Below are positions 39,762 through 49,493 of a DNA stretch of 64,000 bases, in pieces. Made by a program: the position numbers and the translations under genes. The notes under the pieces are model-generated. The model saw only the letters and a list, made by a program, of their open reading frames with translations. It was not told where the DNA came from and ran no database searches. The stretch comes from Mucidula mucida (taxonomy: Eukaryota; Basidiomycota; Agaricomycetes; Agaricales; Physalacriaceae), in contig JADNYV010000050.1 in assembly GCA_015501055.1 (NCBI GenBank), positions 1 through 64,000 on the forward strand, given 5' to 3'. Position 1 is the first letter of the stretch; the number at the start of each line of letters is the position of its first letter.

Positions 39762-39855
39762 ATGAACCCCGTGAGCATTGAACCCACGGAGCTCAGCCAT
39801 TTCTGTGCATCAGCACAACAACGAGTATAACCACTGCGCCAAAAGGGCATATTCA
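39762..39855 (-). other. tRNA-like segment inside the hAT element
   Basis: On the minus strand an A-box-like TGGCGCAGTGG and a B-box-like GGTTCAATGCT are about 55 bases apart. A good T-arm (GTGGG, loop TTCAATG, CTCAC) can be drawn, but the acceptor stem pairs poorly and the anticodon arm is not standard. It is probably a decayed tRNA-derived piece, not a working tRNA. Confidence 0.35.
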
Positions 39856-39901
39856 TTATACAATTTCAGTCCAGATCACACATAATTAGGTAAAATTTTC
39901 A

Positions 39902-40678
39902 GCGGACGCCACGGATGACGATGGAATCGATTACTGGGTTTCGAAGTCCGCACCGCACAATGCGGAGTTTATCACCCCACAACAAGCCCTTGCCCGGATG
40001 GCTCTCGACTTCTTGAGCTGTCCCGCCACTAGTACTGATGTCGAACGACTCTTCTCGCACAGTGGTCTTGTCGTCTCCAAACGACGACACAATCTCGCTG
40101 CGGACTCAATTCGAGAGACCACGATACTTGGACAGTGGCTTGCCATTGAGGATCTTGTCCCCGAGCAGAAGATTGCGAAGTTCTTGCACAATCGGAAGTT
40201 ACGGAAGAAGGATTTGAATGAGGACCTCTCGACCGACTGGACGGATTCGGATGCAGACGCAGATGGAGGTGACGATTCCTCGGAGGATGCTGCACCGATG
40301 GATGTTTCCGATTCAGAGGTGGAGGTTGTCGAGGAGGTTGTCGAGGAGGATGAGGTTGTCGAGGAGGACGAGGTGGTTGACGAGGATGAGGTGGTTGACG
40401 AGGATGGGGATGATGTTGAGGAGAACTTGTGGACCAAGAGGAAGGGGAAGGGCAAGGCTGTTGCACAGTCGGAGGAGATGGACTTTTCTGATTTCCGCGA
40501 TGGTATGGATCCTGTCTCAGAGTTTGACACGGGTCATGATGGTGATGTTGAGATTGACGATGATGACGATGATCTCTATGAAACGATTGAGCAGGTAGTT
40601 TTGGTTCGACGGCGCAAGCCTGCTTCTTCACCTCAGGATACTACTGATATGGATGCTACTGATATGGATATAACTTGA
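39902..40678 (+). CDS. hAT transposase C-terminal exon (dimerisation domain)
   Basis: The frame opens after a TTTTCAG acceptor and reads DDDGIDYWVSKSAPHN, QQALARMALDFLSCPATST, DVERLFSHSGLVVSKRRHN, then LGQWLA. This is the hATC dimerisation region (family knowledge: A-T-S-x-x-x-E-R-x-F-S). After it comes a long acidic tail rich in Glu, Asp and Val, partly built from a GAGGTTGTCGAGGAGGATGA-type repeat, and a stop at 40678. There is no RNase H-like catalytic core or BED finger, so it cannot transpose on its own. The first ATG is at 39998. Confidence 0.85.
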   Translation, partial: ADATDDDGIDYWVSKSAPHNAEFITPQQALARMALDFLSCPATSTDVERLFSHSGLVVSKRRHNLAADSIRETTILGQWLAIEDLVPEQKIAKFLHNRKLRKKDLNEDLSTDWTDSDADADGGDDSSEDAAPMDVSDSEVEVVEEVVEEDEVVEEDEVVDEDEVVDEDGDDVEENLWTKRKGKGKAVAQSEEMDFSDFRDGMDPVSEFDTGHDGDVEIDDDDDDLYETIEQVVLVRRRKPASSPQDTTDMDATDMDIT

Positions 40679-41505
40679 TACACTTACGACCTACTTACTT
40701 TAATCTTCACTGTCTTTATGTTTGAATTTGCTTGCTGATACGTGAGTATACTCGAGTATACTCGGATCGTACTCGAGTACTCGAATACTCGAGACTCATG
40801 AAGTACTCTCGAGTAGAGTAGATATTCGAGTAGAGTCTCGAGTGAAGACTCGAGTCTTGAGTATTGGGTTTGAGGTAAGAGTTACTCATACGATGAGTCC
40901 GAATATACTCGAGTATGACTCGTGTCCATCTCTAGCCCGCACCTCCCCTTTCCTCATATTTGGCGAAAATAGGCGTGCCAGGGCTGATATCTACATCTTT
41001 GGCGGTCTTACGAAGGAGATCCTCCTCATTGTTCGGGAGGATCAGTGCATTGGGAATCAAGATCCCGTCGATGCACAAGCTCAACTTGTTGCGGCGGCTG
41101 TAGCCGCATTTAGAGAGAATAATTTGACTAGGGTGGCAGCTGGACGAGAACCGTTCTCGGAAAAGGTTGGTTGTGTTTTTTTTTTGTTTTGAGGTGTCCT
41201 AATCATCCTATTCCATAGGTCATTCCCGGAATCGTTATCAGCGGGACCTCACCGACCTTCTTGAAAGTTCCTATCACTGAAACCCTGTCAAGGCATATTC
41301 GAGATGGTACATATCCGCCAGACATCACCTCTGTGATGTTTTGCAAGCCCCCCGTTCCGCGGCCCGCTCTATGGAAGAGTGAGGGGATGATGCCGCTGGA
41401 TAGTCGATGTCCAATCCTGAGTTGCTATGAAGCATTTAAGAGTGTTGTGGGAATATAATACTTTTTTTGGTTCACTCTGTCTTCTCTAATCGTCACTTGA
41501 GACGC

Positions 41506-42646
41506 TCAGAGCCTCAGAGTCGTTAATTGTTCTGTGCAAAACATCGACCGTGACACATTCAATTTGACTACGACAACAACAGATGGTTTTGTCAACTTCA
41601 GGCAACCAAACTTATCGAGTAAAAGGTATAACTTCGCCTTCCGCCTGTGGCGTCGCAAACTCTTCGCGAGAAGAGGGTCAACGCACTCGGGGTTTTGGAC
41701 GATGTAGTTCATCCATAGGGTATTTGCATCCAGCTCAGATACGAGAGATTCAAACAAAATGAGCGCCCAAGCTGCATCAATTCGTTGTAGGCGTTGTTGA
41801 TGGTCATCGCTTCAACCAACGGGGCCAGAAAGGCAAGACCATTGTAGGACTACATAGAGGGTTCTCTCTTAGTTGAAGCCGCAACGATGAGAGTTAGCAA
41901 AGCTCGCCGCAAGAAAACAATGGCGCAGGACGTGATTACCGATCTGGTAAATGTTGAGTTTGAAAGCCTGATACAGAGGAATGACAGGCTCTAAAAACTC
42001 TGGGGGCATTTTATCTTGCCGCACCCTTTCAATGTGGAGCAAGTTCTCTCTGTGAATGTTGGCCCTGAGGATATATGGCGGCAGTCTCGAAATCAATGAA
42101 GTAGTAGTTTATTGGTCCTACTGGCACTGCGGACCTCGTGCAATACTTGATCCTTCTATGCATGCCATCGACAGTCCACGGGCGAACCAACAAAAAGCTG
42201 GTTGGAATGAGCGATGAACGTCCATCATGATGTTGCCTCTGCACGCATCACTGGTGGATTCTAAGTCACAGAACAGAATAAAGAGTTGTTTGCGCTTACT
42301 TGTGTGCAATCTCATTCTCGTGCATGAACTTCAGACCTTGAAGGATTTGGCAAATAGCCTCCAGACATGGGCATTCACTCCGCCGCAGAAATGGTGGGTC
42401 GTCGAACTCCCGCAAAAGGGGCAGGACAAAAATTGTGGTGCCGTCAATCTCCAGCTTGTCCAAGATTGGGACGGTACGATTATGCCAAGATTGTGCTGCT
42501 GACTTTATCTCCCATGCGTATTTCACAGCACTTGGCTTCCATTTGGGATGGAAACACGGGCATAAATAATATCCTGCTTCAATAAGCCTGTCGAAGATGT
42601 CTACGCAGAACCGCTCTTTGGGAGTAATCTCAAGGGTGGAGGTCAT
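41506..42646 (-). CDS. Kinase-like protein, frame-disrupted
   Basis: From ATG 42646 the frame gives MTSTLEITPKERFCVDIFDR, then FVLPLLREFDDPPFLRRSEC and LEAICQILQGLKFMHENEIA. Removing the intron that ends in AATCCACCAG gives AHNDACRGNIMMD, an HRDLKxxN loop with HND. The frame then shifts by one base (about 42215-42225) to reach SLIPTSFLLVRPWTVDG, and NYYFIDFETA replaces DFG by DFE. Near the 3' end another shift is needed to reach LILFESLVSELD. Same family as the 5.2-kb gene and as the large kinase-like sets of mushrooms. Two breaks suggest a pseudogene or assembly errors. Confidence 0.6.
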
Positions 42647-43347
42647 AGTTGTCGGGAAGCGCGAGGAAGTTCTCGTCAAAGGTCGTGAGTAGAGAGCCAC
42701 ATTTTTGGAGTACAAGCCTTTTGTATGGGGACGTGATGGGCAGAAGCAAACAGATCATCACCTGGGTCCGCCGTTTTATCCTCTAATAGTAATTGTCAAC
42801 TCGCCGAACAATAACGTATCTTGCCAGTAGAATGCTTGCTTCCTCTTCATTCTAGTAGAACATGCTCCCTTGGAACACCACGCCTCACCCGTCAACCTGG
42901 ACATCCCTAAATGACGAGATACTCTGTCAATGATCTAAGTACCTGAAGTACCAAATGAATCGCCAGTAAGTACCAGAACAACAACTACGTGGATAAGATA
43001 AGGGCTTGCTGATTGATCTCATCCTGATCCCTAGAGTACATAAGTCTCTGAAGCGGTCCTCTGGCCACAATTCTATTTTGCATCTCCTTGCCTGGTCGCC
43101 TACAAAAACATAGAACCAAGGTCTTAATGGCCAAATATATAATGTTGGGATCTAACCGAGGACCTCCACATTATTAGGATGTCTCACCTTTGCCTGCGCA
43201 CGTGACCGTCCAACCGCGTTTATTTCTCAATCGACTTTTAGTGGCTTTCCACCTTGTACTTTGATCTTACAGCAACATTGGTGAGTCAGTTCCACCTCTT
43301 TCATGTTGACTTAATTTCATCCCAGCAAAGATTGTCGGGTCCCCATA
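42647..43347. other. Intergenic, no supported gene
   Basis: No motif-bearing frame. It holds the upstream flank of the minus-strand kinase-like gene and the 5' flank of the F-box fragment. Confidence 0.45.
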
Positions 43348-44000
43348 ATGACGAATATCTCTCTATGCTCAAAGTGCCATTATGTGTCTCCCATGTTCAG
43401 ATTCCTGATTCCAGACAAGAAAACTTCAATGTATAGGGCATATACAACTCCAACGGCAGTAGAAATCAACCATATTGCATCTACAATCCCTACAATTGGG
43501 AACAACATATCCTTCCTTGACAAAGAGATCACATGTTTCCAGGCAACGCTTGCTTTCATGAAACTTCTTCGCCGCCGACTGAAGAGAGACACAACTCAAT
43601 GGAATACATACATCCCTCCATCCGGTATGCATCGCCTACCTGTCAAGGTCCTGGATATCATCTTTGAACTCTCATGCAATTCTTCTGAGCCTGATGCATT
43701 CAAAATGCCGCTCAGCCTCAGTTGGACATGCTTCAAATGGAGGCAGATTGTGTTATTCAGACCACAGCTATGGACTCATATTTACGCCAGCCCCCAATCC
43801 CTTGTTGACCTATACATCAAGCGATCTGGGACAGATCCTCTTTTGGTGAAGATTGAAAATGTCTCTTCATCACCATCAAGAAGAATCCATTCACTTGGAT
43901 CATCCCCAAATCTTGGCTGTATACGGAGTCAGCAACCAATGGCAGGAGGCGGACATCCTGATGCACAACAAAGCTTGAGATGTATTGCAGATGATCTGCG
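43348..44000 (+). pseudogene. F-box-like protein, truncated
   Basis: The frame contains NNISFLDKEITCFQATLAFM, then the F-box-like RLPVKVLDIIFELSCNSS and LSLSWTCFKWRQIVLFRPQL, followed by WTHIYASPQSLVDLYIKRSG. This is the usual start of basidiomycete F-box proteins of the LRR-less type (450-600 residues). Similarity ends near 43.9-44.0 kb, where SDHC-like/family U sequence begins. The missing C-terminal part suggests truncation. The methionine at 43429 is a possible start. F-box proteins recruit targets to SCF ubiquitin ligases. Confidence 0.55.
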
Positions 44001-44009
44001 ACGAAGAAA

Positions 44010-44350
44010 ACTTGCCCCTGGCTTGACTGACTTGTGTAGCCCGATTACTACATATTGCCACACGGTCAGCACTGCGCTTACACATGTAGTGCACGGGCTG
44101 ATGCAGACCAATACGGGCCTCATCAGTTGGTAAATTTCGAATGAGGCCTCCCAACGCTGCTCGCGTCAAGTCTAGCATCCATTGAACTCTAAAAGACCTT
44201 GAGTCATACAACATCCACCTCCACAAACAGAATGCCCTCGCATTCTCTGGCATGCAGCACCTACCCAAACCATTCGTTGCCCCAGACTCAGAGCTCCTCA
44301 GACCAGTCTATAAATGCTTGGGCACTGGTGTTACGTGGTTTGTTCGCGAA
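44010..44350 (+). pseudogene. Family U copy e/f, left part
   Basis: The block TGTGTAGCCCGATTACTACA and TATTGCCACACGGTCAGCA matches intron 1 of copy b (TGTGTAGCCCGATTGCAGAC, TTGCCACACGGTCAGCAAAG). It is followed by SYNIHLHKQNALAFSGMQHL and PKPFVAPDSELLRP. It stops at the poly(T) that marks the 3' end of a LINE fragment. The rest of the copy resumes near 46.0 kb. Confidence 0.6.
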
Positions 44351-46010
44351 CTTTTTTTTTTTTTTTTTTTTTTTTGGTGGAGACTTTGCGCAGAGGCGGT
44401 CCGGTGACACAGTCACTTCCAACATGCAGTCTGGTTTTAGCTTGGGGTTTCCACCAAGCTGTTATAGTTAGTATAACATAGGAAAAGCTGAGAATAATAA
44501 TTTCACCGCGAGGAAATGCTTTGCGCACTGATCCGTGTGGGACTTGGGACCAATCATGTGATGGGAATTCTACTCTGATCCATCCCCTTACTTACCTTCT
44601 TCCATCATCACAACACCGTACCCACTAAAACCCCGCCTACCTCCGTCCAGTCCTTGGGGAGGTTGTGTTCGTCTTTTAACAAGCCCTTCCAGGTCATGAG
44701 GACCTTCTTTTTCGAAAGTGCTTTCTTGCCGAACCGTCTGTGTGTCATTAAGCAGTCTAGTTCTAACCGCTTGTTGATCATTTTCTTCCAGCGATTTTTC
44801 ACCTGCTCTGGCGAGAATTCCGCGTTGTTCTTTTGAATTACTCTTTCGCACCTGGCATTCCATATCACCTGGGCCGTGGTTGTCATTACTATGCGGAAGA
44901 ACCTTTCTTTTCCGGATTCCCGTTTATCGTCCCAGTTTTTAAAGATTGGTTTCACGCTACTCAGGATAGTTGCGACTGACGGTGTTCTCCAGGGGATCAA
45001 CCGGTTCTCTACAAGATCTTTCGTCATTTCCCATATTTCCTTCTGGCCAGGTGACGAGCACTCTGTTAGGATGTGCTTCATTGATTCAATTTCACCATTG
45101 CAGTGTCTGCATCGTGCCCTTTCTTGGTACTCTGGCGCGTAGTGGGGTTTGAGCCAGTATGAACCCACTCTATATGCGTCGTGCATCATCATCCAAAGCA
45201 TGTAACATGTATTTCTTTCTATATCTCTGCCTCTTAGCGATGTCCACAGGGTGTCCACCGTCGGTGTTTCACCAAAGGCTTCCTTCGCCTCCGACTGGGT
45301 CGCTTTTAGCATCTCGTCAGTGCGCGATCTCCTTGGGACCGTCTTCAGCTCCCTTGACCGGAATGCCTGATAGGCTAGTTTCTGGGTCAATTTGGCAAGT
45401 TTTGCTCCGGTGACTTGGAGAGACCGGGGGATTTCCAGGTTCAACGGCTCATCGTCTTCCATGTAGGCGCCATTGTTCGCAAGTAGGTCGGCTATTTTGT
45501 TTCCTTCATGTCCGTTGTGTCCCTTGACCCATTTTAGAGTGGACACATTCTTTCGCTCGCGGAACTTTGCTACCATGGCGCGAATAATGATGCTGTTTGG
45601 GACCCCGATATAGCCAGTGTCTTCCATCTTCTGCCGCGAAGTTGAGAGGTGGTTCAGGACATACCGTGAGTCCGTATCATTATGCAGTTTTGCATTCTTG
45701 TTGACTCTCTTTGCAAGTTCCGCTGCCGCTAGTGCCTCTCCCACCTGGTTAGATTGTGTGAGGTTGTTCGGAACCCGTCTCGACACCATCAGCTCGGCTC
45801 CACCCGTAGCATAAATTCCTGCTCCCGCTCTGGCATCAGCTGTCCCGTTATCGAAGCAGGAGCCGTCTGTTGCCGCCTCTATATCCAGTGCATTCTCAGC
45901 CGGCGCCAATTGCATGTTTGGAAGCTGGTTCGTAACTTTGCCTTCTGTGAAGACTCTGAACACATTTGCAATATCGCCCGTTGTAGTCACCCTTTTTAAC
46001 CTCATAGGTT
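44351..46010 (-). mobile_element. 5'-truncated LINE (non-LTR retrotransposon)
   Basis: On the minus strand an RNase H-containing reading frame is followed, 230 bases downstream of its stop, by a poly(A) tract (poly(T) at about 44351-44377 on the plus strand). There is no reverse-transcriptase domain, so the element is 5'-truncated, as is usual for LINE insertions. It sits between collinear halves of a family U copy. No clear target duplication was found. Confidence 0.82.
44608..46005 (-). CDS. LINE ORF2 C-terminal part: RNase H and CCHC-like zinc region
   Basis: A 465-codon open frame. The RNase H domain shows the acidic residues in order: DIEAATDGSCFDNGTADARA (first Asp), QSNQVGEALAAAELAKR (Glu), HNDTDSRYVLNHLS (Asp), then VKGHNGHEGNKIADLLANNG (His and final Asp). 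Downstream, CRHCNGEIESMKHILTEC is the zinc-binding motif typical of LINE C-termini, followed by a basic region. The upstream endonuclease and reverse transcriptase are absent. The frame has no break, so the insertion may be fairly young. Fungal LINEs with RNase H belong mostly to the Tad-like group (family knowledge). Confidence 0.85.
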   Translation of the reverse strand: MRLKRVTTTGDIANVFRVFTEGKVTNQLPNMQLAPAENALDIEAATDGSCFDNGTADARAGAGIYATGGAELMVSRRVPNNLTQSNQVGEALAAAELAKRVNKNAKLHNDTDSRYVLNHLSTSRQKMEDTGYIGVPNSIIIRAMVAKFRERKNVSTLKWVKGHNGHEGNKIADLLANNGAYMEDDEPLNLEIPRSLQVTGAKLAKLTQKLAYQAFRSRELKTVPRRSRTDEMLKATQSEAKEAFGETPTVDTLWTSLRGRDIERNTCYMLWMMMHDAYRVGSYWLKPHYAPEYQERARCRHCNGEIESMKHILTECSSPGQKEIWEMTKDLVENRLIPWRTPSVATILSSVKPIFKNWDDKRESGKERFFRIVMTTTAQVIWNARCERVIQKNNAEFSPEQVKNRWKKMINKRLELDCLMTHRRFGKKALSKKKVLMTWKGLLKDEHNLPKDWTEVGGVLVGTVL

Positions 46011-46570
46011 ATGACAACCTCGACCGGATGTCGCTCATATGTTTCTTCCTCTACGCATATGTGGCAAATATGTATATACCATGGTTGAAGTCTGCGTCGT
46101 TGATTATGACGAGGACTCTCGGGATCAGGATATCCGCCTCGTAGTTGAGGACAACAAGCTTTGCGGGAATCGTGATGCACCAGCCCGACTTGTTGTAGGG
46201 GCTATGGCTGCGTTTGCAAAGACTAACAGGTATAAGGTAACAGTTGGACTGGAGCCGTTGTCGGAAACGGTTAGTCGCTTCGAATTTAGTCCTGTATACT
46301 CGTTGATCTTGATTACTGGATCATGCCCGGAATTGTCATGGCGGGTACATCTCCGACGTTAGCAAGGCATCGTCAACCCATATTCGGGGTGGTACGTATC
46401 CTCCGGACGCCACCACTGTGACATTCTGTCGGGCGCCTGTTCTGCAGCCTGTTGTCATTGATAGGAGAGAAGAGATGATGCCTTTGGACAACAGACGGCA
46501 GATCCTGAGCTATTTTGAAGCATTCAGGACGAGCGCTGTGGAACCGTTTCCTGGTCTTGTGTCCTTGTAG
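46011..46570 (+). pseudogene. Family U copy e/f, right part
   Basis: The sequence resumes with VEVCVVDYDEDSRDQDIRLV, VVEDNKLCGNRDAPARLVVG and AMAAFAKTNRYKVTVGLEPL, then after an intron MPGIVMAGTSPT and, frame-shifted, HIRGGTYPPDATTVTF and MPLDNRRQILSYFEAFRTSA. Here the ExK-like motif is VEDNK. It is the 3' half of the copy whose 5' half ends at 44350. POLD4 copy 2 follows 180 bases later. Confidence 0.6.
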
Positions 46571-46749
46571 ATAACGGACGTTGTTGTACCATGCAGCTAT
46601 ACATCGAATATATACAGCTTTGACGTTATCTCAAGTCTACACACCCCGCATATCAAAGTTGTGAACGTTCAAATCGAGGTCAGAAATCAGTAAACAGGGT
46701 AAAATATTTATTTTATTTAGGTTAATCCCTCTTGCTCCAAACCACTACT

Positions 46750-47523
46750 ATGCCGAAAACCAAATCAGCCTCAACACTCAAACAAGGCCGCATTAGCTTC
46801 ACCAATCAGAAATGTACGGGCAGTGCCTTGAAATCTACGCCCAAGAGCAAGTCTGGCGCGACTATACAGCGAGCCCCCGAGAAGCAACAAATCGAATCGG
46901 TCGAGTCCTCTGATTCCTCGGACGATGAAGTAGAGACTATCGAGTCGGACGACGCTGGCACGTCGACCCGTGGTGGACGACGTGCGTATATGCGCTCGCA
47001 GAGATACTCTCGTCTGATGTTTATCTTAAGCTATTTCCTATGAAGACATGGAATCTGACGACTCAGTCAAAGGCCCTCCACCTCCCAAGAAAGGTGCGCC
47101 TTGACGTGATGCAGAAGCATATATAAGAACCGAATGTCGTAGGAAAAGGCAAAGGCAGATCGCGCAAGGCCGCTGCCGGCGACGACGAGGTTGTCGAAAC
47201 CAAATTTCCTAGTGTGTATCTTCTACCTGTAGCTTACTATAACCAACGTTTTGCATAGTCCATGCCGAAGGCGAGACGCCCGAACATCAGATCCTCCGCG
47301 AATTCGACTTGACATACGATTACGGTCCCTGTATCGGTATGTCTAGGATGGAAAGGTGGGAGCGCGCAGATAAAATGGGCCTAAATCCACCTCAAAAAGT
47401 GTGTTATTCTCGCTCCGCATGCCCTGTGTGTCTTGACCATTGTTACAGGTCTTTGGCATCCTCCTACAACACGATACAGAGGACTACGTGCAATGCTGCT
47501 TTTTTCGCCATGGACGATTCTAG
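46750..47523 (+). pseudogene. POLD4/Cdm1 copy 2, frame-shifted
   Basis: Segmental duplicate of the 36.3-kb gene with introns kept, so not a retrocopy. The start MPKTKSASTLKQGRISFTNQ and the core LREFDLTYDYGPCIGMSRME are conserved, and the last intron leads to VFGILLQHDTEDYVQCCFFR. In exon 1, after RRAYMRSQRYSR, four extra bases relative to copy 1 shift the frame before YEDMESDDS. Unless translation or splicing avoids this, the product is cut before the conserved domain. Similarity extends past the stop to GTAATAACAAATCGCTTTGC near 47670. Confidence 0.75.
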
Positions 47524-47899
47524 TTAAGCTCGTAAGGAATCTACGTTCTCGAAACACATCTCTGTAGGCTATCATATTGGACTTCGTAAACGGACGTTGC
47601 TACATCCTATATCCCATCCAGTCATTATATTGTCAACCTGTATCCTTTCGTCGGTAATAACAAATCGCTTTGCCCACCTACGTCGCTGCAACAACCCCTG
47701 AAAAGGATTAGTCCAATCCCCAATTCGACTTCATGAGTTTAGTCGGAAAGCAGAAGACCGATAACGCGTGGGGAGGCTTCGGGTAATCATACTCAGATCT
47801 TTTCTAGCGTTCTTAGTTGACATCTTTCAAGGTTAGAAAACGGCGATGTTCAGCGATCCCGAAGTCGCCGCTAAGTTGCTAGACGCAGACGTCGTCTCT
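47524..47899. other. 3' part of the POLD4 duplication and intergenic
   Basis: The first 150 bases match the sequence downstream of POLD4 copy 1. The remainder up to the acyltransferase stop shows a short frame MSLVGKQKTDNAWGGFG with a possible intron, but nothing recognisable. Confidence 0.45.
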
Positions 47900-49156
47900 T
47901 CAGATTCCGAAGCTATCTAGAAATTGCGTCGCCGCTCTTTCGTACCAATCCGTAGGGAGAAAGGTCCAGTCATACGTGTCCCAGATCCCTGCTCTGCTCA
48001 TTGGATCCCACCAGATCGGCAACGTGGCGTAGAACCACACTCCAACCCATGTATATCCAAGGATGTACATGCCCCGACCCTTGTCTATTCCGCATCGCCG
48101 TCCCAGTGCAATGATACCATCTTCGACCATGATCGCCGTCGCCTGTAGAATGAAGAAGGGCAAACCCCAGCCATCCCTCCAGCTCATTCCAACCATGGGC
48201 TCGTACCCCCAGTGCACGAGGCCTGAAAGGAAGAAGGCGATGTAGAGTTGAACGTATGCTGACACTTTGGTGCCCGGTTCAAAGCTAAAAACCCTCCGCG
48301 CCACAAATCTGCCATGCGCAACAAGAATCTACGCATGCGTAAGTCGCGTTCGGATCAACGAGTCTCTCTACTTACTCTTCGCAGGAACTGGTGCCACGTC
48401 CGACTATATGAAAGATCTCAGTGTGACATCTCTTTCATCCCAAGAAACGTACCCCCAAAATCGACGAATAGTATAGGCTTCCCCCCAGTATCCAAATGCG
48501 GGCGCCCAATCCTCCGGACGCGAAAGATGCAGCGCCACTGAAACAAGACAAACCATACCGTGCGTAACTATCATACTCGACTCAATCGTCAACGCCCCGA
48601 AAAACATGTCTGTCACTCCCCAGTACCACGGTCGCGCCGTGAACGACATTCCGTCTTTCTTGAATGCCGGCGACTGTCTGATGCACAATGTGGTCCCGTC
48701 CATAACCAGAATCCACCATAGCATCTTGAAGCTTTGTCTCACCAAAAACAATGTACGGGATGTCCCTGGTACAGGCCGTGGACGCAGGACGTTCTGAGGC
48801 TCATGGTCCCACCCAACCCGGCGCAGACTAGAGATCAATCGCAGACTCCATTTGACGCGCGCGCCAAAAGACGCGCTCTCGATGGGCACCTCCCGCTGCC
48901 GTATCCACCGGAAGTCGTGCTGGGGATTCGAGAGGAGGATCAAGTCGGAGGCGGTCAGGATGAACCAGAGGATACAACACGCCAGCACGACGTCGCCGAC
49001 AATATTACCGGTTGTGCTGGTGTAGAGATACGCGGTGGGCAGGGTGCCGATGAAGAACAACCAGCGTGGGAATCTGGACGTGGGTTTGACGACCAAGGCG
49101 CTCGCGAGGCAGAATACGGCGAAGATGATCACCTCGATTGAGAAGGGATTGGTCAT
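47900..49156 (-). CDS. Wax-synthase-like MBOAT acyltransferase, copy 3
   Basis: An intact three-exon gene from ATG 49156 (MTNPFSIEVIIFAVFCLASA) to the stop at 47900. Exon 1 includes RFPRWLFFIGTLPTAYLYTS, LILLSNPQHDFRWIRQREV and ALHLSRPEDWAPAFGYWGEA. Exon 2 encodes RTWHQFLRR. Exon 3 includes FSFEPGTKVSAYVQLYIAFF, LSGLVHWG with the MBOAT His, and WVGVWFYATLPIWWDPMSRA. About eight membrane helices. The partner DUF6534 gene on the other side of the 337-base divergent region is destroyed, so this copy is now effectively solitary. The remnant at 26.5 kb is its closest relative in the window. Confidence 0.87.
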
Positions 49157-49493
49157 ACTGGAAGTGAGGTGGGAATTTGGAGAGGGGGTATGCCATTTAA
49201 AAGGACTCTCCTCATTGCAGAGCTTGGCGAAACGCTTCCAATCTGATGGATTTTCTGCCATGCACTTGTGTGTGCTCGCGTCCCCACTGTTGATCGGCCA
49301 TCTCTACTCTTCATTGAGAAGCCGATGGTTGATTTAATGCTCAATGCCAGCGCATGATACACCTACCCGGCCACGTCCCCGTTGGCGAGATACACACACT
49401 TGGGAGTGTGGCTGTTGCAGTCAACTTGGTGCATTTGCTCTATATAAGACTTATGGGTGAAGGCATCCCCGTGTAATTCTTTGTGGCTCGAGT
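49157..49493. promoter_or_regulatory. Divergent promoter region, pair 3
   Basis: This 337-base region holds TATATAAG (near 49440) ahead of the DUF6534 start and ATTTAAAAGG near 49195 ahead of the acyltransferase. A block GCTCGCGTCCCCACTGTTGA (about 49273) also occurs, as GTGCGCGTCCCCACTTGTAA, in the pair 4 region. Confidence 0.6.

Larger units (their letters stand above)
39513..40934. mobile_element. hAT-type DNA transposon, internally reduced
   Basis: A 1422-bp element flanked by the 8-bp target duplication GCCCGCAC (39505-39512 and 40935-40942). The terminal inverted repeats are imperfect: TAGAGTCGGACGCGAGTA on the left and TAGAGATGGACACGAGTC read inward on the right. Sub-terminal regions are dense in GAGTA/TACTC repeats. 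An 8-bp duplication, a TAGAG terminus and the internal dimerisation-domain exon all point to the hAT superfamily. Most of the transposase is missing, so the element is non-autonomous. Confidence 0.9.
38682..41458 (+). pseudogene. Family U copy d, interrupted by a hAT element
   Basis: The left part reads GTYWTENDLQSYNIHLQQQD, ALMFFGVEQLPEPAVDPELL, AADMVQDRHVQFI and FEIMGYVYKQRVAR. The right part continues at SPFLIFGENRRARADIYIFG, ILLIVREDQCIGNQDPVDAQ, AQLVAAAVAAFREN, GTSPTFLKVPITETLSRHI and MPLDSRCPILSCYEAFKSVV, ending at 41458. The element between them (39513-40934) lies inside an 8-base target duplication, and the two halves are collinear with copies b and c. The leader resembles the SDHC presequence exon. 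This is the best-preserved copy of the family here, apart from the insertion. Function is unknown; a PD-(D/E)XK-like core (RADIY, then VREDQ) is a guess, and the usual Lys is Gln here. Confidence 0.7.

Noticed and set aside
40029..40631. 200-codon minus-strand frame rich in His, Pro and Ser
   Set aside because: It is the reverse reading of the acidic tail of the hAT exon, so its composition is a by-product of that repeat.
44331..44528. Poly-lysine frame
   Set aside because: It is created by the LINE poly(A)/poly(T) tract.
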